DNA of 64,000 bases from Rhabditoides inermis (taxonomy: Eukaryota > Nematoda > Chromadorea > Rhabditida > Rhabditidae). Made by a program: the position numbers and the translations under genes. The notes beneath the pieces were generated by a model, which was given only the letters and a program-made list of their open reading frames with translations, was not told the DNA's origin and made no database searches. Shown here piece by piece: positions 44,101-56,125 of the stretch (its first letter is position 1; each line of letters opens with the position of its first letter). The DNA lies in NCBI GenBank assembly GCA_963966185.1, contig CAWZYM010000151.1, forward strand, positions 1,125,501-1,189,500. Reading direction: 5' to 3'.

Positions 44101-46473
44101 ATTGCATGACTGGGATTTTTTTGTATAGCTTCTATTCGTTAATCATTGAACATTGATTGCACATCGAATTGTCGTATTGTTCTGGCTATGTTGCTGTGAG
44201 GACTAGGTGAAACGTGAAACGTACTATGTTCGTGAAATTTTCGAGGATCACGCATTGTTTCTTGAAATCAACTGATGAACAAACAAAACCATTTCGAGGA
44301 TAACATGTCTTTTCCTTGTTCAGCATCCGTCAGCTGGAGCAGCACGTGGAGCGGCTCCAGAACCAGCTCAGCTCCATCATGAAGGTACGCAGGGGGATTG
44401 ATTATTGATTATTGATGTGTGGAATGTCTGTCCATCAGCCCATCTGTCAGTCAACTCTATGAAGGTCTGTCAGTCAACCCCATGAAGGGTCAAGTAAGTA
44501 AGTACTGAAATGGAGAGAATTGTCAAATAAGTTCTATCCACTGAGCCGCGCCCCCGGCGTTCGTCTCTCAATCTCACGGTCGCTGGTTCGATCCCCCTCG
44601 GAGTCAACCATTCTTGCGAAATTCACCCAGCTTCTGTGGTGTGGCAAACCACTCTCATGGTAGCCAGAAGGCGTCACAGCACCATCTACGGACTCAAGAA
44701 CGGAATTCAAGACGTCCGACACCACCCAATCCAACTACCTCTGCTGACGTCGTCATAATCCAAGAACCCTATCTTGTTCTCGACTAGGAGGACCCCGGAT
44801 TCGACCGGCTAAAAAAATCAGTGTAGTGAGGTGATATGGTACTATCTAGAAACGTAGAAATGGTGTGAATATAGTCGTTGCTTGCAGGCGTACCACACTC
44901 AGCTGCTGGACAACGATGCGAAGACGGAGGAGGAGGAGAGAAGAGTGGAGGAGGCGGAGGAGACGACAAGAAGGTGGGTGAAGGCAGAAGATTGTGTGTA
45001 TGGAGGGTTGCATTCTTGGTGATTACGTTTATTGTAGATGTGTTAGTAGTCGAGTTATACATTTACATGAAATCTATCAAATCAAATCAAATCATTTATC
45101 CGATGAAATCTATAAGGCTTCGATTTGATTTGATCTATAAGGCTTGGTGCACACGGTTCAGGGTTATCGTTATCATTTATCTCTCATTACACGACAATGC
45201 GCTATTGAATTGACTGTTGCACTCAATGTGTAAATGTTCTGGTGAAACTTGAATGTCGTGTTGTGAAGGATCACATGGATTGTGCAGATATGTGCGGGTT
45301 CACGTTGCATGTTGCAGGACTGCGAAGACGGGGTGGGAGATGACGACGACGACGATGGTCAGTCGAAGCCGTCGCCCTCCAGCCGCAGCAGACACTCGGA
45401 GGGGGAGGAGGGGGACAGGGAGGAGGAGATGGGGGACAGGGACAGCACAGGGGAGGAGGAGGGCATATGGCACAGGTGGGTGTGGGTGGAGGAGTGTGTT
45501 CTAGTTATTGGTCGAGTAGGCCTACGGTGTGAGGTGGGGTGTGTGAAATGTGGATTGAGATTGATGATGTGATCAGAAGGTAGTTTATGTAAAAGTTGCT
45601 GGATTTCACTCTCACGATGGATTAATTGATTTTGGTTGCCCGAGTTTAAGTAGGTTGTGTGAAACGTAGATGGCACACATTATAAATAATGGTTGAAATA
45701 ATGATCTATTTGCAGTCGTCGCAAGTGGTCGTCTCGCTGGCGTCGTCTCAGTCTCACAGCCATGTCCACCACCAGCCCCCGCAGCAGCAGCAGCAGCAGT
45801 CTGTCCACCACGCACAGCACGTGCAGCACCAGTGGGTCGACCAGCACGGCAGGGTCGTCAGCGGGGTGAGGGGGGATAGGTAGTAGATAGTGTAGGTGGT
45901 CGGTGAATGTGGATTTAGGATTAGTCATCGCTTGTTATTACGGCTATGCTGATGGCGTTGTAGTTGAATTGTGGTTGATACGTATAGTGCACGGGTGTGT
46001 GGTTACGCAGTATGTGTGACCATGGTATGGTAACCATAACCAGTGTCTATTGCAGCGCATGGTGACTTCCGAGGAAGGCGGCCGTGTGATGTACGTGGAT
46101 CCGGGAGACGTGGACCTGGAGGAGGAGATGATCGAGATGGTCGAGGAGGAGGACGATATGACCGCGGCGGAACACCACATGGTGAGGGAGAGAGGGGAGA
46201 GAGAGATAGAGAGAGAGAAAGGGGGGAAGGGGAAGAGAGAGCATTTTCGGGGATATTCATATTAGTTACGAGTTTTCATGGACATTGTTCGATTAGGTTT
46301 AATATCTGGAATAATGCGATTTTGAAACGTATTGATTATGTGAAAGCGTGGAATGTGTGGGAAGATGGGCGTGGTCTCGGAAAGACGTGATGGTTTTGCG
46401 TTTCAGATGCAGCAGCAGATGCACCAACAACAACAGCAACGGATGATGGACGATCGACACGACCTCGACTGAT
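38136..46473 (+). CDS. AT-hook, acidic and Gln/His-rich nuclear protein; frame inconsistent in several exons
   Basis: Exon chain: 38136-38206, 38323-38401, 38728-38953, 39000-39116, 41860-41916, 42033-42151, 42228-42372, 42792-42902, 43660-43773, 44324-44384, 44888-44973, 45318-45475, 45716-45865, 46056-46181 and about 46407-46473. It starts MSEEKHVDVDG (acidic), then an AT-hook, KRGRPRKNP, near residue 90, a Gly/Arg-rich part, and a coiled coil (VDRQASAALEAAQARTANR through RQLEQHVERLQNQL). Acidic and Gln/His-rich segments close the protein (QQQQQQSVHHAQHVQHQ, MQQQMHQQQQQRMMDD). A chromatin or transcription role is inferred from the AT-hook; I do not recognise the family. The 38728 exon is 226 bases and changes frame after the AT-hook, the 43660 exon changes frame near its end, and the phases of exons 44888, 45318 and 45716 do not match in the favoured frame. 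Sequence indels, mis-called junctions or pseudogenisation are all possible. Its 39117-41859 intron contains an antisense glycosyltransferase. Confidence 0.55.
38431..38459 (+). repeat. Perfect 11-bp hairpin followed by a T run
   Basis: TGTGGTCTATG, a 7-base spacer, then CATAGACCACA, followed at once by GTTTTTTTG. It lies in an intron of the AT-hook gene. It could end a small pol III-type transcript or simply be a chance palindrome. Confidence 0.4.
39186..41587 (-). CDS. Exostosin-like type II membrane glycosyltransferase, nested antisense, frame-damaged
   Basis: Exons on the minus strand: 41587-41342, 41301-41241, about 41114-41024, about 40775-40590, about 40528-40404, about 39953-39812, about 39690-39591, 39492-39376 and 39340 onward. 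The protein starts with a short cytosolic arm and a membrane segment (HHLLILFILFTILLFYI) near residue 50, the layout of Golgi transferases. The C-terminal half has the GT47/exostosin-like run SRFVLCPPGHGLDTYRTWE followed by SMAVGAIPILLRHNHTLP, preceded by HPKVVPLPVGLA. Frame does not connect between the second and third exons, and it changes inside the fourth exon (from MADIQPVL to YILISHGHSQPLEHT). The end is uncertain: in the last exon's frame no stop appears until 38696. Either the gene is decaying or the sequence carries indels. It lies wholly inside an intron of the AT-hook gene. Confidence 0.6.
43105..43179 (-). repeat. tRNA-derived sequence, inverted partner
   Basis: The minus strand has TGGCGCAACCGGTAAGAG (A box), CCTAGCAATCTG, and GCGGGTTCGAATTC (B box). 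The T stem does not pair and no acceptor stem forms, so it is a tRNA pseudogene or SINE head. It shares its central CCTAGCAATCTG with the plus-strand copy 220 bases away. Confidence 0.55.
43395..43478 (+). repeat. tRNA-derived sequence with intact T-arm
   Basis: TGGCGCAGTCGGTTAGCTG (A box), CCTAGCAATCTG, and GCAGGTTCGAGTCCTGC, a perfect 5-bp T stem with a standard loop. The 5' and 3' flanks cannot form an acceptor stem, so a working tRNA is unlikely. Same family as 43105-43179 in opposite orientation; both are in one intron of the AT-hook gene. Confidence 0.55.
44535..44620 (+). repeat. Possible further tRNA-derived SINE fragment
   Basis: CTCACGGTCGCTGGTTCGATCCCC resembles the anticodon-arm to B-box end of tRNA-derived SINEs; no good A box precedes it in the same orientation. 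Located in an intron of the AT-hook gene. Confidence 0.35.
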
Positions 46474-46963
46474 CTACCATCCACTTCCGGCTAATTGATC
46501 TACCCAGACTTATCTACCAACCATTGGCTATGATTATTTTCTATGTTTCTTTCGTTTTTTGTATTGTGAATCCGATGCCCTACATGGTGCGCTTATATTG
46601 TGTTTTGATATGAGTAGTGTGTTAGAGACCCTGTCCACTTCCCGAGAGTATCCTGATTTCCTGATCTCTTCCTGCTCTCTCCGATCTTAGATTATCCCGC
46701 TAGTAAGTACTGCATCACATCTCCTCCCCACACCCCAAAACGCGTCCTGGTTTCACATTTTTGATACGTTTCCCTTTTATATTAAATAATGAAGAATGAA
46801 TGATGATGATGTAAACATTGCCATGATTTTCTTGGGTTTATGGAAGAATTGATACAGTGTTTGAATCGCTGCGAGATACCTATAAGAGTGTGGTTGATGT
46901 GAAGTGAAATGATGATTTGATAATTGCTGTGCAGAGGCTTCTCCGGGCTGTTCGTCGTCCGAG
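46474..46963. other. 3' flank of AT-hook gene and 5' flank of CPSF2
   Basis: About 490 bases, no coding region. An acceptor (TTGCTGTGCAG) ends at 46934, 29 bases before the CPSF2 ATG, a likely trans-splice site. Tandem ATGA repeats lie near 46790-46810. Confidence 0.5.
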
Positions 46964-47362
46964 ATGACGTCGATCGTGAAGCTCGAGGCTCTCTCGGGAG
47001 TGCGGGACGACGGACCGCTCTGCTACCTGCTACAGGTTCCGTGTATATATATAATAGTGGACCGTCGTTGGTATTGTCTGTAGATTGAAATGCGACAATA
47101 ATGTGTCGTTGTGAAACATATTACTGGTGTTTTGCGGAAAATGTTGTATTATATTTATTTCAATTCCAGGTGGACGAGGCGTACGTGCTGCTCGACTGTG
47201 GCTGGGACGAGCACTTTGATCTCGCGTACATGGACGCTGTGAAGAGACACGTGCCTCATTTGTCGGGTGGGTGGGGAGGGGAGAAAGACAAAGACTGTTG
47301 CTCTCTTGTGTTGTAGGTGTATGTAGTGATAGAATGACTAGATGTTTCGGGTTTTTGGGGTA

Positions 47363-47402
<40 letters not shown>

Positions 47403-49154
47403 CTCTTCATGCTTGCAGCGGTGCTGATCTCGCACCCCGACCCCGCGCACCTCGGCGCTCTTCCCTACCTGGTCGCCAAGTGCGGACTCACCTGTCCCGT
47501 CTATGCAACGGTGGGTATATGTTTCACGACTTACATACTATTCGAAATTACTAATATTGTAATTAAAACTTCACATTTCCGATAAGAAGTCAGTTGGGTG
47601 TTTGAAGATATTTTATGTTTCACGGAGATTATGTATTAGTTTGATGAATTGGCACTGTAATGAGAATTTTGTCGTAGTTGTAAAACGGATGGTTGGGGTA
47701 GTAAAAAACATCTGCATGATTTCAGGTACCAGTATACGATTTGCATGAGTTGATCTTTTCGTTTTGTCGTTTAAGGTGCCGGTGTACAAGATGGGTCAGA
47801 TGTTCATGTACGACTGGGTGAACGGGCGGGCGGCCGGAGAGGAGTTCACTCTGTTCACACTCGACCACGTCGACGCCGCGTTCGAGAGGGTGCAGCAGGT
47901 CAAGTACAACCAGACGGTGAGGGGGGAGGGAGGGGGGCAGAGGAAGAGAGAGAGAGAGAGAGAGAGAGAGAATCCATTCCTGGCTTTGCAGGTTTTGCTG
48001 AAGGGCGACAACGGTCTGCAGGTGACTCCCCTCCCGGCAGGGCATATGATCGGAGGTGGGTGGGTGAGGAGAAGGGAGGAAGGAGGAAGACGCATGGATG
48101 GATGTACATGTGATGAATGTATCAAGAATTTCTTATTACCGGCGTAAGATCAGCCATGTTCAGTGCTCTCATTGAAGCATATTTTGGGTGATTTACCGTT
48201 GTAATGTTTCATGAGTAATTGGTCGTTATAGTTAAATGTATCTCACATAGCCAGGTTTAGTCATGATGCGTACATATGATTACATCGAAAATCTGATATT
48301 TATTGGGAATCGAAAACATGATCAAGACATTTATACGGATTTGGAGTTGAATAGTTGACATTCATTTCCCTTTGCAGGCGCGATGTGGCGCATCTCGAAG
48401 ATGGGGGACGACGAGATCGTGTACGCCGTCGACTTCAACCACAAGAAGGAACGACATCTGAATGGGTGCAGCTTCGACAGTCAGTGGGGGTTGTTATCAC
48501 ATCGTGAATGTCATTGAGCGTGAATGAAACATATTTTAAGCAGCGATGGAGATAAGTGGAAATGCAAAATGTTATGTACATGTTGTATTATGCTTTCAGC
48601 CATCTCCCGCCCGCACGTGCTGATCACAGACGCGTTCAACGCCATGTACACACAGCCGAGGAGGAAGCAGAGGGATGAACAGCTGGTGAGGGGGGGAGAG
48701 AGAGAGAGAGAGAGAGATTGAGTGGGAGAGAGAGGGAGGGGGTGAGGAAGGTGATAGTGAGAGACTTAGTTGAGATGGAAAATGACGAATTGAATACATC
48801 AATTATCGAGGTGTAGAAAGATATTAATGTAACATTACCTGACAGTATATTAATGGTTTCTGGAACGTATTTCGTGTTATATCAATACTATGAGAGAAAT
48901 AAATTTCGAGCGAGTTTCTAGTAGCATTAGTACAAGTTACTCAAATCAAATAACATCAAATATTATCAAATATATAGATCAAATAATCAAATAAATCAAA
49001 ATGAATGATTGTTTGAGATCACTCGTATGCTGCACACTGTGCGAGACGGGGGCGACTGTCTGGTGGTGATAGACACGGCCGGCAGGGTACTCGAGATAGC
49101 ACACCTACTCGACCAGCTCTGGTGCAAGTGGGTCGACTTTCTCCCTATCACTCT

Positions 49155-49197
<43 letters not shown>

Positions 49198-52100
49198 AAC
49201 CCCTCCCTCTCTTGCAGCCCGGACGCCGGCCTGGCCACGTACAACCTGGCGATGCTCTCGCACGTCGCCTCCTCGGTGGTGGAGTTTGCCAAGTCGCAGG
49301 TGGAGTGGATGAGCGACAAGATACTCAAGTGAGCGGGGGGCGGGGGTTTCAAAATGAAAACTGGCTATGAATTGGTGTTCGGCGCAAGGTAGTGGTAGTG
49401 TGTAGTGTGTGTGATCAATGTGTGTAGTGATCAAATGAACAAGGTAGTGTGTGATAGTTGAAACGTATGTGATGATTGTTTTGTGTAGTCTTGTAAATTT
49501 GATGTATAGTTCTGTGCTCGCAATAAGTTGTGCGCGGTGGGGTAGATCAGAGGAAGACGGAGAGTCAGCTCTCGGCAATAGCGCGTAAAACAAGAGAGGC
49601 AGACGGTTATGGTACCGTATTTCGAACTGCAAGCGAGGTAGATCGAAAACTATCGCCCTGGCGCAGAGTATATATAAAAGGTATAGTTGTTTTGATTCAT
49701 TGAGGGAAAGTTGCATTGCTGTTGAAATATTTCATCGTTTTTACCGGATAGCTGAAACGTAAGGTCGTGCAATATCCGAATTGGCGTTGTTGTTTATTTA
49801 ATGAAATCATAGTTACGGTACTGTCAAACACATTCATGGCGTATGTATCGTTCAATTTTTCACCCGAGGACGAAGGAACTGCTTTTGAGATAGTTCGCGT
49901 TTTTTTCGTAAAGGAATAGAAAGACATTACTGTGTTCAGTTTCTTTCGTTAGTGTTAGGGGTATGTGAAACACATAACATATTGTATTGTCGTGCGATGA
50001 AGGGACGAATTGCTTTCACGTTTCAGGTCGTTCGAGACTGGCCGCTCGAACCCGTTCCAGTTCCGAAATGTGCAGCTCTGCCACTCGCACCACGAGCTCA
50101 TGAGGGTCCGATCGCCAAAGGTGGGGGGAGAGAGAGAAACGCTGATCAGGGTGTTGAATGTGTCAGCGCATCGTTCTGTAAACAATATGTGTCACGTTCC
50201 CAATGTAACGAATGGTTGAGGTAGTAAAACTAATTTTAGCCTTTTGTTCTGATTCGTGAATATTCATTTATCGTTATGGTAAACGGTGCTGTGTTCTGTT
50301 CAGTTTTACCACTATGAGTGAGTTGTCATATTCCCACCCCTCTGCTCGGTTCTATCAAATGAACAAGAGTGAGTATGTCAGCTCAGAATGCCAGAAGTGA
50401 GCGAGCACTAGTCACCATCATCATCCCCAGGTGGTGCTGTGTTCGGGTCTGTCGATGGAGAGTGGCTTCTCGCGGGAGCTATTCCTCGAGTGGAGCACCG
50501 ATACGAGGAACACGGTCATCGTCACCGGTGAGATCAGCTCGTAGTGATTTTCGTGTAGACAATCGTATCGTTGTAGTTTTCTTGTTAACTCACACTCAGT
50601 CTATACGAACTTACCTAGAAAATGTAGTTTCATGAGTTAATCATTTATAATAATAATGTTTATCTGCCGTGACATAACACACACGAATAAGTGAAAATAG
50701 CGGACAGGGTATGGCAAATATGGAGCTGGCCCTAGGCTAATTGGTGTAAACAATCAGCTACTTATGGGGGGCTTATGCACTGGATGTTTTATTTCTCTCA
50801 TTCGGTATGTGGATCTTTCGTAGTACGTGTATTTGTAAGATTCACGCGGAATTTGAGCGTGTAATTGTTCATGTTTCACTAATAGTGTTTCTTAGTACAA
50901 GCTACTATTAATGGATTAAATTAATCAAATGATTTGCATATTCTCTCTGCAGGCCGAAGCGGGGAGCGCACCCTGGGCGCCAAATTGATTCGAATGGCTG
51001 AAATGGAGGCGAAGGGAGAGAAGCGGCCGGGAGGACGGTCAGTCAATCGGTTCATCCAAACGAGTTTCTCATGACGCCTATGAAACTCTGTTTCGCCGCA
51101 TTTCGGAGTTTCTTCCCTCTAATCCTACGTTCTTTTCCAGGAATGTTCGGTTATGTAGTTGAGGACTGTCCCAATTCTATCCATCTCTCCTCTCTTGCAG
51201 GAATAAGTATTTCCAACACTCGTGGTCCCTGGCTTCAACATCTCACATCATCACAATGTCTTGCAGGAATGTGCGTGTGGAGGTGCGCCGTCGTATCCGT
51301 CTGGAGGGTGCGGAGCTGGAGGCGCACCGCCAGAGGAAGAGGGCAGAAGAGGAGAGGCTGGCCAGAGAGAAGTGAGCGGGGGATGAGATAGGGCACTTAT
51401 GGTTGATTAGCTGACACGAGTTGTTCTAATATGTGTTGGTTTGAAGTTGTTGATATGGATTTGGCTGTTTATATGAATTGTTCCCATGTAGTTAATGAAA
51501 ATGATACAATATGTGAGAAAATTTCAGGCGACAAGAAATTGTTGAAGCAATACCGATACTTGGAAATGTGTTGGGTGAAACGTACATGTGATTTTTGAAG
51601 GGTGTTTATAGTTCATAGTGTGATCCGAATTACCACTAGCCGAGCTGACAACCTCTCTATTTGTCGGCACAGGCTGAGGGTGACCGATGAACATATTGTT
51701 AATGGTTGCTTCTTTATCTACATCCGATTGTTGTCAAGCAATATCGATATTCGTATAAATACATACAACGTTCATGAAAATATGCATCTTGTATATGTTT
51801 TTGAGGAGCTAATTCTAAACTACTTACGTGGCTGACCGCCTATCACAATATGAATTAGCTAACTATGGTTCTTAGACTGGAGACTGGACATTGGCGGGTG
51901 GCGTTATCTGATCAAATGATTTGACAGACAATCATAAATAACCCAATTCTGTGACTGTGACATACTGACTGACTGTGTTGTTTAGACTAGAGGATCTGAT
52001 ATGTGTCTGACAACAGCTAACTAGTAGATGTTCAGATTGGAGGAGCGTCGTCGGGTGGCGCGGGCGGGCGCGGTGGCAGAGGCCGCACACGACGACGACG

Positions 52101-55100
52101 ACAGCTCGGATTCGGACGACGACGAGGCTCTGGCCAGTGCAGTGGCGGCAGTGACGGGGAGGGGAGGACGGAAGGGGGGAGAGGAGGAGGAGAGGGAGGA
52201 GGAGGAGAAGGCCGGCAAGGGTGGGTGGAGGGGGAGCAAAGAGGTGTGTAAAGTATAGCATAGAATAGAGAATGGACTAGGGTGAAGGGAGATGAAACTG
52301 ATCGTGAGAGTGTATTACCGAGAATCGGTCAGGCAACGGAGAAGAATGAGGTGGATGAGGGGGTTGTTCATTAACTTGTGGACGTATTACAGAAGTACAA
52401 GTTCTCGCGTATGATATTTCATGAGAAACGTGTTTTTACGTGTTTCACGCGGTACGTAGACTTTTGCGTGGAATGTATTCATTGCGGACATGTGAAATCT
52501 GAAAGATTGTGAGGGTGGCAAAATATGAGTTTATAATTTGCAGTGACATCTCGTCGCTCGACAGCAGTAGGTGGAGGTGCGGGGGGAGTGGGAGGGGGAG
52601 GGGGAGGGACAGTCCAGCCACAGTCGGACAGACAGCCCGAAGCAGTACACGACCTGCTCATCAAGTGGCAGCAACACCAGAAGTGGGTAGGGAGGAAGGG
52701 GGAGGGGGTTAATGAGATGTTGAGATTGTTGAGAAGCTTAATATAACGGTATTGATAGTGAGACACGGTGTGGGAGTTGGAGATGTGATGTAACATCTAA
52801 CATATAATGGGTGGAATAACAGAAAGTGTTTTCAGGACGTCTTTCTTCAAGCAGCACAAGAAGAGCTTCCCCATGTTTCCTTTCGTCGAGGAGAAGGTCA
52901 AGGTGAGACTTGGGTTTTGTATGAATTCCAGGATTATTATGTTTCATTAATGAATTAGGATGTGGTTTTCTGTATCTCCAACAATTCGAGTGGCATATTG
53001 TTATGTTCCATTCATGTTATCTTACACTTAGGATATTGATTGGTCGATTGTCAAACATGATTAATACTACTATACCGTATTCTATCTCTCATTTTCTCAG
53101 TGGGACGACTACGGCGAGGTGATTCGCCCGGAAGAGTTCATGCTGCAGAACGAGGCCGGGGGAGGAGCGGCAGTGGGGGGAACAGGAACTGGTGCGGTCA
53201 CGGCAGCAGGGGGTACGCAGCAAGTGCCCCAGCAAGTCGATATGAGGTGGGTGAGATGTTCGGGTTAGAAATACGCTAGAACCATTTGCTGTATGATGTG
53301 ATGTATTCATGTCTGGGTTGAACGTATACTTTTCGTGTCACAGCAGATGGACATGCGGTTCGCGATTGTTTTATGTTTCTTCATAGACGTTCAAGCAAAT
53401 TGCGGATTGTGTGAATGCGTATTTTTGAGTTTTGGTTGAAACGTATTAAATACGTGCCATAGCAAGTGCCGTAACTGATGGGCATGCGCTGAGGAGGTAT
53501 TCAAGTTTAGTCATTCATTATTTAGCGGTAGCGCTATGGAAATATTGCAGAGTACTGCGTGTAAGGTTGTGATAAATAGTTAATATATATAGTAGTTTAT
53601 TGACCTTGCAACTGATATTTATTAGATGTTCGTTTGGGCAATCGTCATTTGCTCGATGATAATTGTATTCTATACGATTATTGGGCTAGCACGGGCAGCT
53701 TGCGCACTCGTCTTGGCGGATTCTTATGAAAACATGGTCATATACACAGTTTTTCATGCTGATTCCGAATATGAGCATAACTTTTCCTAAATGGTTGTTT
53801 GAAACCAATTTGGACAGCCACCGAATAGACTACCCATGAAAATGACCTGTCGACAACAGCAGCGTGGCCGAATGGATAGTGAGTTGGAAAGTTGAAAATG
53901 ACAGTCAAAATGACAGGTGTGGTATCGATGCAATGCCGCTATGCGGCAAAACTTTTTGCAAGATGGAATAATAACAACTTTATATAATTTTATTAAGCAC
54001 AAATTTATTTCGAGAATCGTTTCTTGCAACGATGTTTGTTCATAACCATACAATCAAAGCAATAATACTTTTTGCAACGGGGACATCTAATGAAGGAAGG
54101 AGTGGGACATGTGTGGCATTTTGTTTTGACGGTTCCTTTGAAACAGTAATCTGGAGTGACAAACGGTGAAGGACGGGTATCGATGTATCCAGACTTGTGC
54201 CAAGCATATTGCCTCATGTGAAGGAACTTGTCGTCAGAGAACACATAGAGGGTCATGGAGTATATTAGTATGAGATTGTCACGGGCATACACGTGAAAGT
54301 TCGGTTTCATAACGATCACGAGTCAGATCAGCTAATAAGAGTGTGTAATCCACACATTGAAACCTTTCTCGTGTGCCCGCAGCTTTGATAAATCGTGATT
54401 GGACTTGATGAAGGAGTACTGTCCTCACTGTTCGCTCATTACGTGTACCAATCAGCGCGAGCCAGCTTTCTAGATATCCAATTTCAGATTTGCATAATTA
54501 TCGAGAGACGACAGGGCGACATACGCCCCCAAAGAGAACCGGCAAAAAGTTTTGCCGCATAGCGGCATTGCATCGATACCGCACCCTTCATTTTGACTGT
54601 CATTTTCAACGTTCCAACTCACTATCCATTCGGCCACGCTGCTGTTGTCGACAGGTCATTTTCATGGGTAGTCTATTCGGTGGCTGTCCAAATTGGTTTC
54701 AAACAACCATTTAGGAAAAGTTATGCTCATATTCAGAATCAGAGTGTAGGTGATAGAGTTGAAACTGATCGCTTACGATGTGGCGTATTGCAGCCGTCCG
54801 CCGCCTCCTCTGGGACAGACTGACGCGCAGTCGGCGGTCGTGCCGGCCCCTCCCGTGCTGGTGCAAGAGGAGTGGCCAACCAAGTGCGTCAAGTACGTCG
54901 CCAAGCTGGAGGTGGGTGGGCACGTCTGTCTGTCTGTCTGTTTCTCTCCGACTCCACGACGAGCTACGATAATGTCTGTGCTGCTGATTGTGCGACCAAC
55001 GACTGTCACGGCGAAGTCACTTGCCAACTACACGATATCAGCCGTCCCCATGTCATACAAATCCCCTCGCCCTCTCTGTCTCTCTCTCTCTCTCTACTCT

Positions 55101-56077
55101 CCTCTTTCAGGTGCTGTGTCGCGTGGAGTTCATCGACTTCGAGGGTCGGAGCGACGGCGAGTCTCTGAAGAAGCTGCTGGCACAGATCAAACCCAAGCAG
55201 CTCATCATTGTTCATGGCAGCAACGAGGCGACCAGACATCTGGCCGCGTTCGCCAAGGAGAGCGGCATTGTGCAGGTGGGAGGGAGGGGGGGGGGAGAGA
55301 GGGAGATATGAACACGAGTAATGGAGTTGAATTTGATTCCCCTTCAAAGAAAGCGCGGATGGGATTTGTATTTGATGACTTCTTCTAAACACAACCAAAC
55401 AGCGTTTCGGTTTAGCCAAGAGTTATCACTTTTCCTTTATTTGATGATTGATGATATTGATTCGCAGAAAGTTTGGATAAGTGTTTAATTGCTCGGGGGG
55501 CAAGCAAGAACCATTGACTGTGTTCTCAATCAATCAATCAATCGTTTAGCCGGAATCGTTATATCTGAATATGACAACACAATAATAATGATATGAAGCA
55601 TACAGTAGTACCTAAGATACTTGATACATAGGCTAACGCCGGGGAAAGACAGGTAGGCTGACGAAGTTAGTGGTGGGAAGACGATACTTGATCGATAATC
55701 ATTCCTGGACCATTAGAGTACCAGTCTTGACGTGTAGAGCTCTGGGGTTTCCTTTGCTTTCGTGCCAATTATGTAGTATTAATATCTCCTCGCGCCATAG
55801 CTGTTTCCACATGAGGGTACTTCCCGCCGCATCACTGGTTACTCGGGAAGGATTCTTGTCGATCACCGAACATTCGGCGGCGGTGGGGCAAAATGAGTAC
55901 CCGCCCGCACGCCGAGGGGAAAAGAAGAATACTGTGTTCTGTATTGGAGTATATGGATAGTGCGTGAGACGTATTGGTTGTGTTTCTTACGCGAAAAAAG
56001 TTTAAAGCAGTGAGATAGAGGGAAGCAGAAATAGATGTGAGAGAGAGGCAGATAGAATAAAGAGGGACATGATAAAA

Positions 56078-56125
<48 letters not shown>

